64,000 nucleotides of DNA from Stappia sp. BW2 (GTDB taxonomy: Bacteria; Pseudomonadota; Alphaproteobacteria; Rhizobiales; Stappiaceae). The notes under the pieces were generated by a model. The model ran no database searches, was not told where the DNA came from, and was given only the letters and a program-made list of their open reading frames with translations. Of this stretch, positions 16,911 to 24,737 are shown in pieces (the stretch's first letter is position 1; each line of letters opens with the position of its first letter). The translations under genes were made by a program, and so were the position numbers. Where the stretch lies: NCBI RefSeq assembly GCF_008107695.1, contig NZ_VIRG01000036.1, positions 62,001-126,000 of the forward strand. The letters run 5' to 3'.

Positions 16911-17852
16911 TCAGACGGGCAAGCTTCCTTCCCGCTGCAATTCTTCCACCTGGGCAACGAGTTCCTGAAGCAGGAACTCGATGAAAAGGCTCGTCGCCGC
17001 GTCCATCGAGGCTCTTGCCCGCGTGAACAGCTTCATCGGCTGATGGTGCGTTCGCGCGGCGTTAAGCGGGCGGAAGACCAGCTCGCCCCGCCGGCATTCT
17101 TCCAGAACGTCGAGTGGATTGAGCAAGCTGATGCCGATGCCGCGCCGGACAAGCTGGCGAACTGTCTCCGAGGAATTCGTTTCCAGAATCGGCTCCACAG
17201 GGATCGGCACGGAAGACAGCACCAGGTTGATCACGTCCCGCAGGCTTGTGCCCGACTGGGCCAGGACAAGACGCTCCTGAACCACATCCACCAGATCGAC
17301 CGGACCGGTTTCCTGCGCCAGCTTGTGATCCGGTGGAACCACCGCACCGATGGGGATGTCGAAGGTGGCCAGTGTCCGCAGGCCCGGCGTTGCGGCGATG
17401 TTGAAGCCGAGACCGATGTCGACTTCGCCGGTTAGGACCGGATTGATCGTGGTCGTGCCGCCATCGCTGCGCAACTTGATGTGGACGCGCGGGTTCTTCT
17501 CGATGAACTTGGCAATGATTGCCGATAATGGCCCGGAGGCAAGGCCGACAGTCGTCACCAGCGAGACCTGACCTGCCTGCGGCATCTTCAACGCCCTGAT
17601 TCTGGTCTCAAGCCTGGCATAGTCCTTCAGAACGCCGCGGATATGCTCCACGCACAGCTCTCCGGCTGCGGTCAGCCTCAGTCCGCGCGGCAGGCGCTCG
17701 AACAGGGGCACACCGAATTCTTCTTCCAGTGCAAGGATTTGCCGGTTGATGGCAGAGGATGATACGTTGAGCCGGTCAGCGGCCTTCCGGATGGAGCCGC
17801 AGCGTGCGATCTCGTCCAGATACAGCAGTTTGCGGGAATGCAGCAGGGCCAA
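16911..17852 (-). CDS. LysR-family transcriptional regulator
   Basis: This 313-residue regulator has an N-terminal winged helix-turn-helix (about residues 5-62; GSIRKAADRLNVSSSAINRQILALEEEFG) and a C-terminal periplasmic-binding-like effector domain (about 90-300). It is transcribed away from the transporter operon and converges with the creatininase-family gene. LysR regulators usually control a divergent target, here the binding-protein gene at 18026. The 173-bp space between them holds a 7-bp inverted repeat and a T-N11-A box that also occurs in front of the creatininase gene. Confidence 0.92.
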   Translation of the reverse strand: MALLHSRKLLYLDEIARCGSIRKAADRLNVSSSAINRQILALEEEFGVPLFERLPRGLRLTAAGELCVEHIRGVLKDYARLETRIRALKMPQAGQVSLVTTVGLASGPLSAIIAKFIEKNPRVHIKLRSDGGTTTINPVLTGEVDIGLGFNIAATPGLRTLATFDIPIGAVVPPDHKLAQETGPVDLVDVVQERLVLAQSGTSLRDVINLVLSSVPIPVEPILETNSSETVRQLVRRGIGISLLNPLDVLEECRRGELVFRPLNAARTHHQPMKLFTRARASMDAATSLFIEFLLQELVAQVEELQREGSLPV

Positions 17853-17901
17853 CTTGTGCCTCCTTTTTGTGCACGCGGCACAATTGATCGCCAGAAATGG
17901 T

Positions 17902-17924
17902 AGCGATGACTATAAGGCATCGCT
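17902..17924. promoter_or_regulatory. Inverted repeat in LysR/transporter intergenic region
   Basis: AGCGATG and CATCGCT are separated by 9 bases. The site lies 50 bp from the LysR start, where autoregulatory LysR sites often occur. Confidence 0.45.
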
Positions 17925-17936
17925 GCAGGCGAATTT

Positions 17937-17949
17937 TGATGCTTTTCAA
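17937..17949 (+). promoter_or_regulatory. LysR-type T-N11-A box, copy 2
   Basis: This is the same TGATGCTTTTCAA as at 16023. With the preceding T it reads TTGA-N6-TCAA, an imperfect palindrome. It lies 88 bp before the binding-protein start. Confidence 0.55.
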
Positions 17950-18025
17950 CGTGCGCTGCAAGAGATCAAATATTTTCGGAAATGTGCGGTTTTACGGCAG
18001 TTTTGTTTTATCTGGAGGGTACGAA

Positions 18026-19036
18026 ATGACAGTTTTCCCATCTGCGAAGACGCTTCTCGCAGCGGTTCTTCTCACCGGAACCGCCACTCACCAGGCAATG
18101 GCGCTGGATGAGGTGAGCTATGGCACCAACTGGCTTGCCCAGGCGGAACACGGCGGTTTCTACCAGGCTGTGGCCGATGGCACCTACGAAAAATACGGAC
18201 TGAAGGTCACCGTCGTACCGGGCGGCCCGCAGGCTGCCAACGATGCGCTGCTGATCTCCGGCAAGATCGATTTCTACATGGGTGGAACGCTGAAGGGCTT
18301 CGACTACGTCAAGGAAGGCATTCCGCTGATCAACGTCGCCAGCATCTTCCAGAAGGATCCGCAGATCCTGGCCGCTCATCCGGACCAGGGCATCGACAAG
18401 TTCACGGACCTTGCCAAGCTTGAAACCATCTACATGGGCAAGGACGGCTACGTCACTTACTTCGAGTGGATGAAGAAGAACTTCGAAGGCTTCTCCGACG
18501 CCCAGTTCAAGCCCTACACCTTCAACCCGGCGCCGTTCATCGTCGATCCCAAGTCCGCGCAGCAGGGCTACCTGACGTCCGAGCCGTATGAGATCGAAAA
18601 CCAGGCCGGTTGGGCGCCGAAAGTGTTTCTTCTGGCCGACGAGGGCTGGACGCCCTATTCGACCATGATCACCACGTCCACGAAGCTGGTCGAGGAAAAC
18701 CCGGATCTGGTGCAGCGCTTCGTCGATGCCTCCATCGAGGGCTGGTACAACTACCTGTATGGCGACAACACCGCGGCAAACGAGCTGATCAAGAAAGACA
18801 ATCCGGAGATGACCGACGGTCAGCTCGCCTATTCCCTCAAGAAGATGAAGGAATACGGCATCGTCGATTCCGGCGACACGGAAGAAAAAGGCATCGGCTG
18901 CATGACGGACGAGCATTTCAAGGGGTTCTTCGATACGCTCGCGTCGATCGACGTCGTGGATGCCTCCCTTGATTACAAGAAGTCCTACACCACCGAGTTC
19001 GTGTGCAAGGGCGTCGGCCTCGATCTGAAGAAATAA
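18026..19036 (+). CDS. NMT1/THI5-like ABC transporter substrate-binding protein
   Basis: This 336-residue periplasmic binding protein has a signal peptide (cleavage near MALDEVS, residues about 22-25). YGTNWLAQAEHGGFYQAVADGTYEKYGL is the family's start and includes the aromatic and His positions that contact pyrimidine-like ligands in THI5 relatives. It begins a four-gene operon with ATPase, permease and deaminase. GGAGGG lies 7 bases before the ATG. It is a distant paralogue of the protein at 8733. The linked deaminase and oxidase suggest a nitrogen heterocycle as ligand, but the exact compound cannot be read from sequence. Confidence 0.88.
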   Translation: MTVFPSAKTLLAAVLLTGTATHQAMALDEVSYGTNWLAQAEHGGFYQAVADGTYEKYGLKVTVVPGGPQAANDALLISGKIDFYMGGTLKGFDYVKEGIPLINVASIFQKDPQILAAHPDQGIDKFTDLAKLETIYMGKDGYVTYFEWMKKNFEGFSDAQFKPYTFNPAPFIVDPKSAQQGYLTSEPYEIENQAGWAPKVFLLADEGWTPYSTMITTSTKLVEENPDLVQRFVDASIEGWYNYLYGDNTAANELIKKDNPEMTDGQLAYSLKKMKEYGIVDSGDTEEKGIGCMTDEHFKGFFDTLASIDVVDASLDYKKSYTTEFVCKGVGLDLKK

Positions 19037-19057
19037 GCCGGTTCCGGCACACCCATT

Positions 19058-19085
19058 CCGCTTCGCACGGCAGCGTGCGGAGCGG
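19058..19085 (+). other. Intercistronic hairpin between binding protein and ATPase genes
   Basis: CCGCTTCGCACG pairs with CGTGCGGAGCGG with one mismatch around a short loop. No T run follows. Such hairpins after a binding-protein gene usually raise the level of its mRNA relative to the membrane parts. Confidence 0.5.
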
Positions 19086-19109
19086 CCGCCTCCAGATACA
19101 GAGTTGAGT

Positions 19110-19949
19110 ATGGTCATCGCCGAACAGGGCAGCGCAGAAACGAAGACGCCGTCGGCCCGCAGTCTGAAATCGTCTCGCCCGCTGGTGGCGATGGACAATG
19201 TTTCGAAGGTTTTCTCCAACGGGACGCTGGCCTTGTCCGGTATGTCCATGACGGTCCGTCCCGGAGAGTTCATCAGCCTTCTGGGGCCCTCCGGCTGCGG
19301 CAAGTCGACCGCACTCAGGATCATCGCGGGCCTCGGTGGAGTATCGGAAGGCGAAATCGACTGGCCGAGCTTCCGGATCAACTCCAGGGGTCTTCCTGAC
19401 GGCGAAATCAGCTTCGTGTTTCAGGAACCGACGCTGATGCCCTGGCAGACCGTGTTCGGCAACGTCTATCTGCCCTTGCGCCTCAAGGGCGTTTCGAAAA
19501 AAGCGGCATCGGAGCGGATCCTGACCGCGCTGGAAAGCGTGGGACTGCAGGACTTCGCCGGCGCCTATCCGCGCGAATTGTCCGGCGGCATGAAGATGCG
19601 CGTCTCCATCGCTCGCGCGCTGGTAACCGAGCCCAAGCTGCTGCTGATGGACGAACCTTTCGCAGCGCTTGACGAGATCACGCGGCAGAAACTCAATGAC
19701 GACGTGCTGGCGCTTTGGAAGGCCACCGGCATCACGGTGATCTTCGTGACCCACTCCGTCTATGAATCCGCCTATCTGGCGAACCGCATCGTGGTGATGA
19801 AAGCGCGGCCGGGCCGCGTTCATTCGGATTTTCCCCTGCACACCAGCCTGGAGCGGGATGTTCAATACCGCACCTCCGAGGAATACAGGCAGGCCTGTGC
19901 GGAAGTCTCCACCATGCTGTTGGAAGCCATGGGAGGCGAGGAGCACTGA
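19110..19949 (+). CDS. ABC transporter ATP-binding protein, NitT/TauT type
   Basis: This 279-residue ATPase has Walker A GPSGCGKST, the signature LSGGMKMRVSIARAL, Walker B LLLMDEPFAALDE and the switch His in FVTHS. The first 35 residues are extra compared with most SsuB/TauB proteins. ATG at 19110 was taken; a TTG two codons upstream is possible. Its stop overlaps the permease start (TGATG). It powers the importer made with the permease at 19949 and the binding protein at 18026. Confidence 0.93.
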   Translation: MVIAEQGSAETKTPSARSLKSSRPLVAMDNVSKVFSNGTLALSGMSMTVRPGEFISLLGPSGCGKSTALRIIAGLGGVSEGEIDWPSFRINSRGLPDGEISFVFQEPTLMPWQTVFGNVYLPLRLKGVSKKAASERILTALESVGLQDFAGAYPRELSGGMKMRVSIARALVTEPKLLLMDEPFAALDEITRQKLNDDVLALWKATGITVIFVTHSVYESAYLANRIVVMKARPGRVHSDFPLHTSLERDVQYRTSEEYRQACAEVSTMLLEAMGGEEH

Positions 19950-20869
19950 TGTCCACAACCGCAAATGAAACGCTGACATCCCCCGACTTGCCGAAGGAAA
20001 CGGATGGCAAGGCGCAAGCCCTTGGCAAAAAGCAGTCATCGGCCCTCAAATTGCCGACAAAGGAAAGCGCAGCAGCGGCCAAGCGCCGGGAGCGTATTCT
20101 GACGGTGCTGGTTCCGATCTGCGTCATCGCCATCCTCATCGCCCTTTGGCAGATCCTGGTCACGGTGAACGATATTCCTCACTACATCCTTCCCGGTCCG
20201 GGGCTGGTGGTGAAATCGCTCATGTCGGACTGGCCTATCCTTCTGCCAGCCTTGTGGGTGACGACCAAAATCACCCTTGCCTCTCTCGCCCTGGCGCTGA
20301 TTGGCGGTGGCGGCATGGCGATCCTGCTTGTGCAGTCCCGCTGGATCGAGACGGCGCTTTATCCGATCACGGTAATTTTGCAGGTCACGCCAATCATCGC
20401 AATCGCGCCGCTGATCCTGATTTACGCACCGTCGACGCAGTCAGCGCTTCTGATCTGCGCCTTTGTCGTCGCCTTCTTTCCGATCCTGTCCAACATGGTT
20501 CAGGGGCTGAAGAGTGTTGATCATAACCTTCTGAACCTGTTTGAGCTTTATGGCGCTTCGCGCTGGCAGACGCTGATCTATCTGAAGCTGCCCGCCTCCC
20601 TGCCGTATTTCATGACCGGCCTGCGGATCGGTGGCGGTTTGGCGCTGATTGCCGCTGTGGTTGCGGAATTCGCGGCCGGATCGGCCGGGGCAGGATCGGG
20701 CCTAGCCTTCCGTCTTCTGGAATCCCAGTTCCGTCTCAATATTTCGCGTCTGTTCGCGGCGCTGTTCCTGCTTGCCAGCCTGGGTGTTCTGATCTTCGCT
20801 TTGACGTCCTTCATCTCCTGGTGGACGCTGCATCGCTGGCACGAAAGCAGCCTGAAGCGGGAAAACTGA
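19949..20869 (+). CDS. ABC transporter permease, NitT/TauT type
   Basis: This 306-residue inner-membrane permease has a long polar N-terminus (about 1-45) followed by about six membrane segments. The EAA loop near residues 190-210 (ELYGASRWQTLIYLKLPASLPYF) contacts the ATPase. It overlaps the ATPase gene at its start and the deaminase gene at its end, so uptake and catabolism are translated from one message. Confidence 0.93.
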   Translation: MSTTANETLTSPDLPKETDGKAQALGKKQSSALKLPTKESAAAAKRRERILTVLVPICVIAILIALWQILVTVNDIPHYILPGPGLVVKSLMSDWPILLPALWVTTKITLASLALALIGGGGMAILLVQSRWIETALYPITVILQVTPIIAIAPLILIYAPSTQSALLICAFVVAFFPILSNMVQGLKSVDHNLLNLFELYGASRWQTLIYLKLPASLPYFMTGLRIGGGLALIAAVVAEFAAGSAGAGSGLAFRLLESQFRLNISRLFAALFLLASLGVLIFALTSFISWWTLHRWHESSLKREN

Positions 20870-22173
20870 TGATGTTCAATCTTCCCAAAACCGGCCGGTT
20901 CGCACTGCGCACCGCAACCCTGCCCGCCGCTGTCACGCAAGGGGCAACGCTGCCTGCGCACGAAGGCTTGTCTTCCGCCGATCTGATCATCGCGGATGGC
21001 CGGATCGAGGCCATTCTTGCCGCCGGCAAAGCGCCTGCGGATCTCGAAAGCGTGGATCTGCAAAGGCGCATGGTCTGGCCCTGTTTTGCCGACATGCACA
21101 CTCACATCGACAAAGGCCATATCTGGGACCGGCAACCCAACCCGACGGGCGATTTCGACGGCGCGCTTGCCGCCGTCCGGGCTGACCGGGAGGCGAACTG
21201 GACGGCAAAAGACGTCGAAACACGCATGGACTTCTCCCTGCGCTGTGCCTATGCGCACGGCACCAGCCTCCTGCGCACCCACCTCGACAGTCTGGCGCCG
21301 CAGCACCGGATATCCTTCGAGGTTTTCGCCGACATGCGCGACCGCTGGAAAGACCGGATCGCCCTGCAGGCTGCCGCCCTGTTCCCGATAGACGCCATCG
21401 ATGACGAAGCTTACTTCTCCGATCTGGTGGAAGTCGTCGTGGCGACCGGTGGTCTGCTCGGCGGTGTCACCTTCCCGATGCCGGATCTTGCGCGAAGGCT
21501 CGATATCCTGTTTCGCACGGCCGCGGACAACGGTCTCGATATCGACCTGCATGTGGACGAGACCCAGGATGCCAACGTCCTGACGCTGCTCACCATTGCG
21601 GAAGCCAAGCTGCGCAACGGGTTTGAAGGTGCCGTTACGGTTGGCCATTGCTGCTCCCTCGCGCGGCAGGACGACGACAAGGCCAAGGCGACAATCGACA
21701 AGGTGCGGGAGGCGGGCCTGTCCGTCGTGTCCCTGCCTATGTGCAATATGTATCTGCAGGACAGGCACCCGGGCTGCACACCACGCTCGCGCGGTATCAC
21801 GCTGCTGCATGAGCTGCGCGCGGCAGGGGTGCCCGTGGCCGTCGCATCCGACAACACCCGCGATCCCTTCTATGCCTATGGCGATCTCGACATGGTGGAA
21901 GTGTTCCGCGAGGCTGTGCGCATCGCACATCTGGATCATCCGCTCGACGATGCGGCCAGGGTGGTCACCAGCCTTCCGGCGGACATTCTGCAAGTGCCCG
22001 AAGCCGGACGGATTGCCGAGGGGCTGGGTGCCGATCTCGTTATTTTCAACGCTCGAACGTGGAGCGAATTTCTGTCCCGTCCGCAGGCGGACCGCATTGT
22101 TATGCGGAATGGCATGGGCATCGACCGCTGCCTGCCGGATTATTCTGAACTTGACCCTCTGACGAAAGGCTGA
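20869..22173 (+). CDS. CodA-like cytosine/creatinine deaminase-family amidohydrolase
   Basis: This 434-residue TIM-barrel amidohydrolase is similar in layout to cytosine deaminase CodA. The metal and catalytic residues are present: His77 and His79 (HTHID), His228 and Glu231 (HVDET), His260 (VGHCCS) and Asp328 (ASDNTRDPF). CodA-type enzymes deaminate cytosine, and relatives act on creatinine, isoguanine or other ring amidines and imines. The start at 20869 overlaps the permease stop; a second ATG follows directly. With a creatininase-family hydrolase nearby, creatinine or a methylated pyrimidine are both reasonable guesses, but neither is shown. Confidence 0.85.
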   Translation: MMFNLPKTGRFALRTATLPAAVTQGATLPAHEGLSSADLIIADGRIEAILAAGKAPADLESVDLQRRMVWPCFADMHTHIDKGHIWDRQPNPTGDFDGALAAVRADREANWTAKDVETRMDFSLRCAYAHGTSLLRTHLDSLAPQHRISFEVFADMRDRWKDRIALQAAALFPIDAIDDEAYFSDLVEVVVATGGLLGGVTFPMPDLARRLDILFRTAADNGLDIDLHVDETQDANVLTLLTIAEAKLRNGFEGAVTVGHCCSLARQDDDKAKATIDKVREAGLSVVSLPMCNMYLQDRHPGCTPRSRGITLLHELRAAGVPVAVASDNTRDPFYAYGDLDMVEVFREAVRIAHLDHPLDDAARVVTSLPADILQVPEAGRIAEGLGADLVIFNARTWSEFLSRPQADRIVMRNGMGIDRCLPDYSELDPLTKG

Positions 22174-22175
22174 CG

Positions 22176-23582
22176 ATGGCCGACTACGAGACAATCAAGG
22201 CCGAACTTGACGGCATTGCGGTTGAGGACAATCCGCGTCTGGTTCAGGCGAAGAGCCGCGATTTCTACTGGTATTCGCCGGTTCTGAAGGCGCAGCTCGA
22301 CAATGTCACCGGTGATCTTCTGGTCTCGCCGAAAAACGAGGCTGAGGTCATCAAGGTGCTGAAAACGGCGTTCGCCCACGGTGTGCCGGTCACGCCGCGC
22401 GGTGCGGGCACGGGCAACTACGGCCAGGCGATGCCGCTCTCCGGTGGCATCGTGCTCGACATGTCGAAGATGGACGAGGTCAAGGAAATCGCGCCGGGCC
22501 GGGTCGTCTGCGGACCGGGCATCGTCATTGCCAAGCTGGACAAGATCACGAAGGAGCATTCCGGCCAGGAGCTGCGCTTCCACCCTTCAACGGCGCAAAC
22601 GGCGACCATCGGCGGCTTCATCGCCGGCGGGTCGGGCGGTGTCGGTTCGGTGCATTGGGGCGGTTTGCGCGATCTTGGCAACATCATGCGCCTGCGGATC
22701 GTCACCATGGAAGCCCAGCCCAGGGTGATCGAACTTTCCACCTGGGACTTGCAGAAGGTCAGCCATGCCTATGGCACCAACGGCATCATCACCGAAGTCG
22801 AAATGCCGCTGACGACGGCCCACGACTGGGTGGATGTGATTGTCGGCCATGAAACCTTCATGGATGCGGTGGTCTTTTCCGACAAGCTGGCACGCAGCAA
22901 CGGGCTTCTCTTGAAGGAAGTCGCGCCGATTGCCGCGCCCATCCCGTTCGAATATTTCACCCGGCACAAGCCTTGGCTGAAGGAAGGCGAGGCCGTTACC
23001 GTGTTGATGGTGGCGCCGCATTCCATGTCGGCAATGCTGGCCCTTGCCGAACGGATGAAAGGCGAGGTCCGCTTCCGCTCGGACGAAGTGGACAGCATGA
23101 AGGGCATTCCCCACGCCTATGAGCTTGCCTGGAACCACACGACGCTTCGGGCGCTGAAGTTCGACAACTCCTTCACCTATCTGCAGACCCAGTATCCCGG
23201 GCCGGACCATGTGGAGCTTGTGCGCAAGACGACCGAAATGTTCCCGGGCGAGATCTTCGGCCATCTGGAGTTCCTGCGTTTTGACGGTCAGGTCCAATGT
23301 TCCGGCTTGCCGCTGGTCCGCTACACGACGGAAGAACGGCTGGACGAGATCATTCGCCTGCACGAGGAAAACGGCTGCCGGGTGTTCAACCCTCACCGCT
23401 ATACGCTGGAAGAGGGCGGCATGAAGCAGACCGACCAGGTTCAGCTTGCCTTCAAGAAGGAGACCGACCCCAAGGGATTGCTCAATCCGGGCAAGATGAT
23501 CGCCTGGGACAATCCGGACTTCGACTTCGACGCGGGCAAGAACTACCTCTTCCCGGGCCTCCAGGCCTTTGCCGAGGCTTGA
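22176..23582 (+). CDS. FAD-binding (VAO/PCMH-type) oxidoreductase
   Basis: This 468-residue flavoprotein has the PP-loop of the vanillyl-alcohol oxidase fold at residues 74-88 (PRGAGTGNYGQAMPL) and the GGFIAGGSGGVGS segment that closes over FAD. The C-terminal half is not the common glycolate oxidase GlcD type by my reading; it ends with FNPHRYTLEEGGMK and LLNPGKMI. The acceptor and substrate are unknown. It lies 2 bp after the deaminase stop and 4 bp before a flavodoxin-type reductase, so it probably oxidises a ring intermediate of the same pathway. Confidence 0.85.
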   Translation: MADYETIKAELDGIAVEDNPRLVQAKSRDFYWYSPVLKAQLDNVTGDLLVSPKNEAEVIKVLKTAFAHGVPVTPRGAGTGNYGQAMPLSGGIVLDMSKMDEVKEIAPGRVVCGPGIVIAKLDKITKEHSGQELRFHPSTAQTATIGGFIAGGSGGVGSVHWGGLRDLGNIMRLRIVTMEAQPRVIELSTWDLQKVSHAYGTNGIITEVEMPLTTAHDWVDVIVGHETFMDAVVFSDKLARSNGLLLKEVAPIAAPIPFEYFTRHKPWLKEGEAVTVLMVAPHSMSAMLALAERMKGEVRFRSDEVDSMKGIPHAYELAWNHTTLRALKFDNSFTYLQTQYPGPDHVELVRKTTEMFPGEIFGHLEFLRFDGQVQCSGLPLVRYTTEERLDEIIRLHEENGCRVFNPHRYTLEEGGMKQTDQVQLAFKKETDPKGLLNPGKMIAWDNPDFDFDAGKNYLFPGLQAFAEA

Positions 23583-23586
23583 TCCC

Positions 23587-24168
23587 ATGCGCGTACTGGT
23601 TCTTCATTCCCACCCGCAGGAGCAGAGCTTCGGCCGGGCGCTCTATCACAAGACGTGCGACAGTCTCGCGAAGGCGGGGCACGAGGTTGATGGCTGCAAT
23701 CTCTACGAGGAAGGCTTCGACCCTGTCCTGTCCGCTCACGACAGGGACATCTATCATACGGTCCCTGAGAATCGGGAGCTGGTCGACAGCTACTGTCAGC
23801 GCCTGCTGGCGGCCGAGGGTCTGGTCATCTGCACGCCGGTCTGGAACTTCGGCTTCCCGGCCATGCTGAAAGGCTACTTCGACCGGGTCTGGCTGCCGGG
23901 TGTTTCGTTCCATCTGGAAGACGGAACATTGACCCCAACCCTTCGCCATATCCGCAAGATGGCGGCTGTCATGACCTATGGCGGCAGTCGGTGGCGGGCG
24001 TTTCTGGTCGGCGATCCGCCGCGCAAGATCGTCAAACGGGTCATCCGGGCACAGATCAAGATCGGCGCGCCGGTGAAGTATCTGGCCCATTACGACATGA
24101 ACAACTGCACGCCGGCCTCGACCGGCGCGTTTCTGGAGAAGGTCGGCGGGGAAATGGAGCGGTTCTGA
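23587..24168 (+). CDS. NAD(P)H dehydrogenase (quinone)-type flavodoxin-fold protein
   Basis: This 193-residue protein of the NQO1/MdaB flavodoxin-like fold has LVLHSHPQEQSFGRAL at the N-terminus for the FMN phosphate and ICTPVWNFGFPAMLKGYFDRVW for the flavin ring. Such enzymes pass two electrons from NAD(P)H to quinones or other acceptors. It is the last gene of the transporter-deaminase-oxidase operon and may recycle electrons or reduce a pathway intermediate. A 7-bp stem spans its stop codon. Confidence 0.85.
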   Translation: MRVLVLHSHPQEQSFGRALYHKTCDSLAKAGHEVDGCNLYEEGFDPVLSAHDRDIYHTVPENRELVDSYCQRLLAAEGLVICTPVWNFGFPAMLKGYFDRVWLPGVSFHLEDGTLTPTLRHIRKMAAVMTYGGSRWRAFLVGDPPRKIVKRVIRAQIKIGAPVKYLAHYDMNNCTPASTGAFLEKVGGEMERF

Positions 24169-24177
24169 TACCGCTCC
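24156..24177. terminator. Hairpin between convergent NQO-type and RidA-type genes
   Basis: GGAGCGG and CCGCTCC pair perfectly over an 8-base loop across the plus-strand stop codon. There is no T run, so termination is uncertain. Confidence 0.4.
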
Positions 24178-24189
24178 GGGCGGCTCTGG

Positions 24190-24594
24190 CTAAAAGACCT
24201 TCGCCGCCGTCACTTCCACTTCCACCAGAAAGTCCGGGCGCGTGAAACCGCCGACCACCAAAAGGGTCGAGACCGGTTTCAGCGCTCCGGTGTAGCGGTC
24301 GCGGACGGCCATATAGTCGGCGAAATCCTCTCGCCGCGTCACGAAGCCGGAAATGCGGATAACATCGTCAAAGCTCATGTCCGCCTCTTTCAAGATCGCG
24401 GCGATGGCTTCAAAACAGATTTCGGCCTGACCGGTCACGTCCGGCGGGATCGTGTCATCAGGCGCGATACCGAGCTGGCCGGAGGTCACCAGCAGGCTGG
24501 CGCCCGGCGGCACGTAAAGGCCGTGATTATACTGTCCGAAGGGCGTGCGGACGGAAGGCGGATTGAAGGGTTTCTTGTCGGTTGGACCGGCCAT
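24190..24594 (-). CDS. RidA/YjgF-family protein
   Basis: This 134-residue protein is of RidA (YjgF/YER057c/UK114) size and pattern, with the conserved Arg in GGFTRPDFLVEVEV that binds the carboxylate of enamine or imine substrates. RidA proteins hydrolyse reactive 2-aminoacrylate-type intermediates to keto acids and ammonia; RutC has a related role in pyrimidine breakdown. It is convergent with the oxidase operon. An inverted repeat (AGTTGCAT at 24613, ATGCAACT at 24666) lies just upstream and could be a regulatory site. A role in the neighbouring pathway is inference. Confidence 0.85.
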   Translation of the reverse strand: MAGPTDKKPFNPPSVRTPFGQYNHGLYVPPGASLLVTSGQLGIAPDDTIPPDVTGQAEICFEAIAAILKEADMSFDDVIRISGFVTRREDFADYMAVRDRYTGALKPVSTLLVVGGFTRPDFLVEVEVTAAKVF

Positions 24595-24737
24595 GATCGG
24601 GGAAACTCCGGAAGTTGCATCTGTCCCATATGTTCCGGCAAAAGGACCGGAAAGTCATTGAAAAAATGCAACTTTTCTGAGTTTGTACTGGCCGTGCAGC
24701 ACAGCGGCGCGCGCCCGGAATGATCTTGTGCCGGGAT

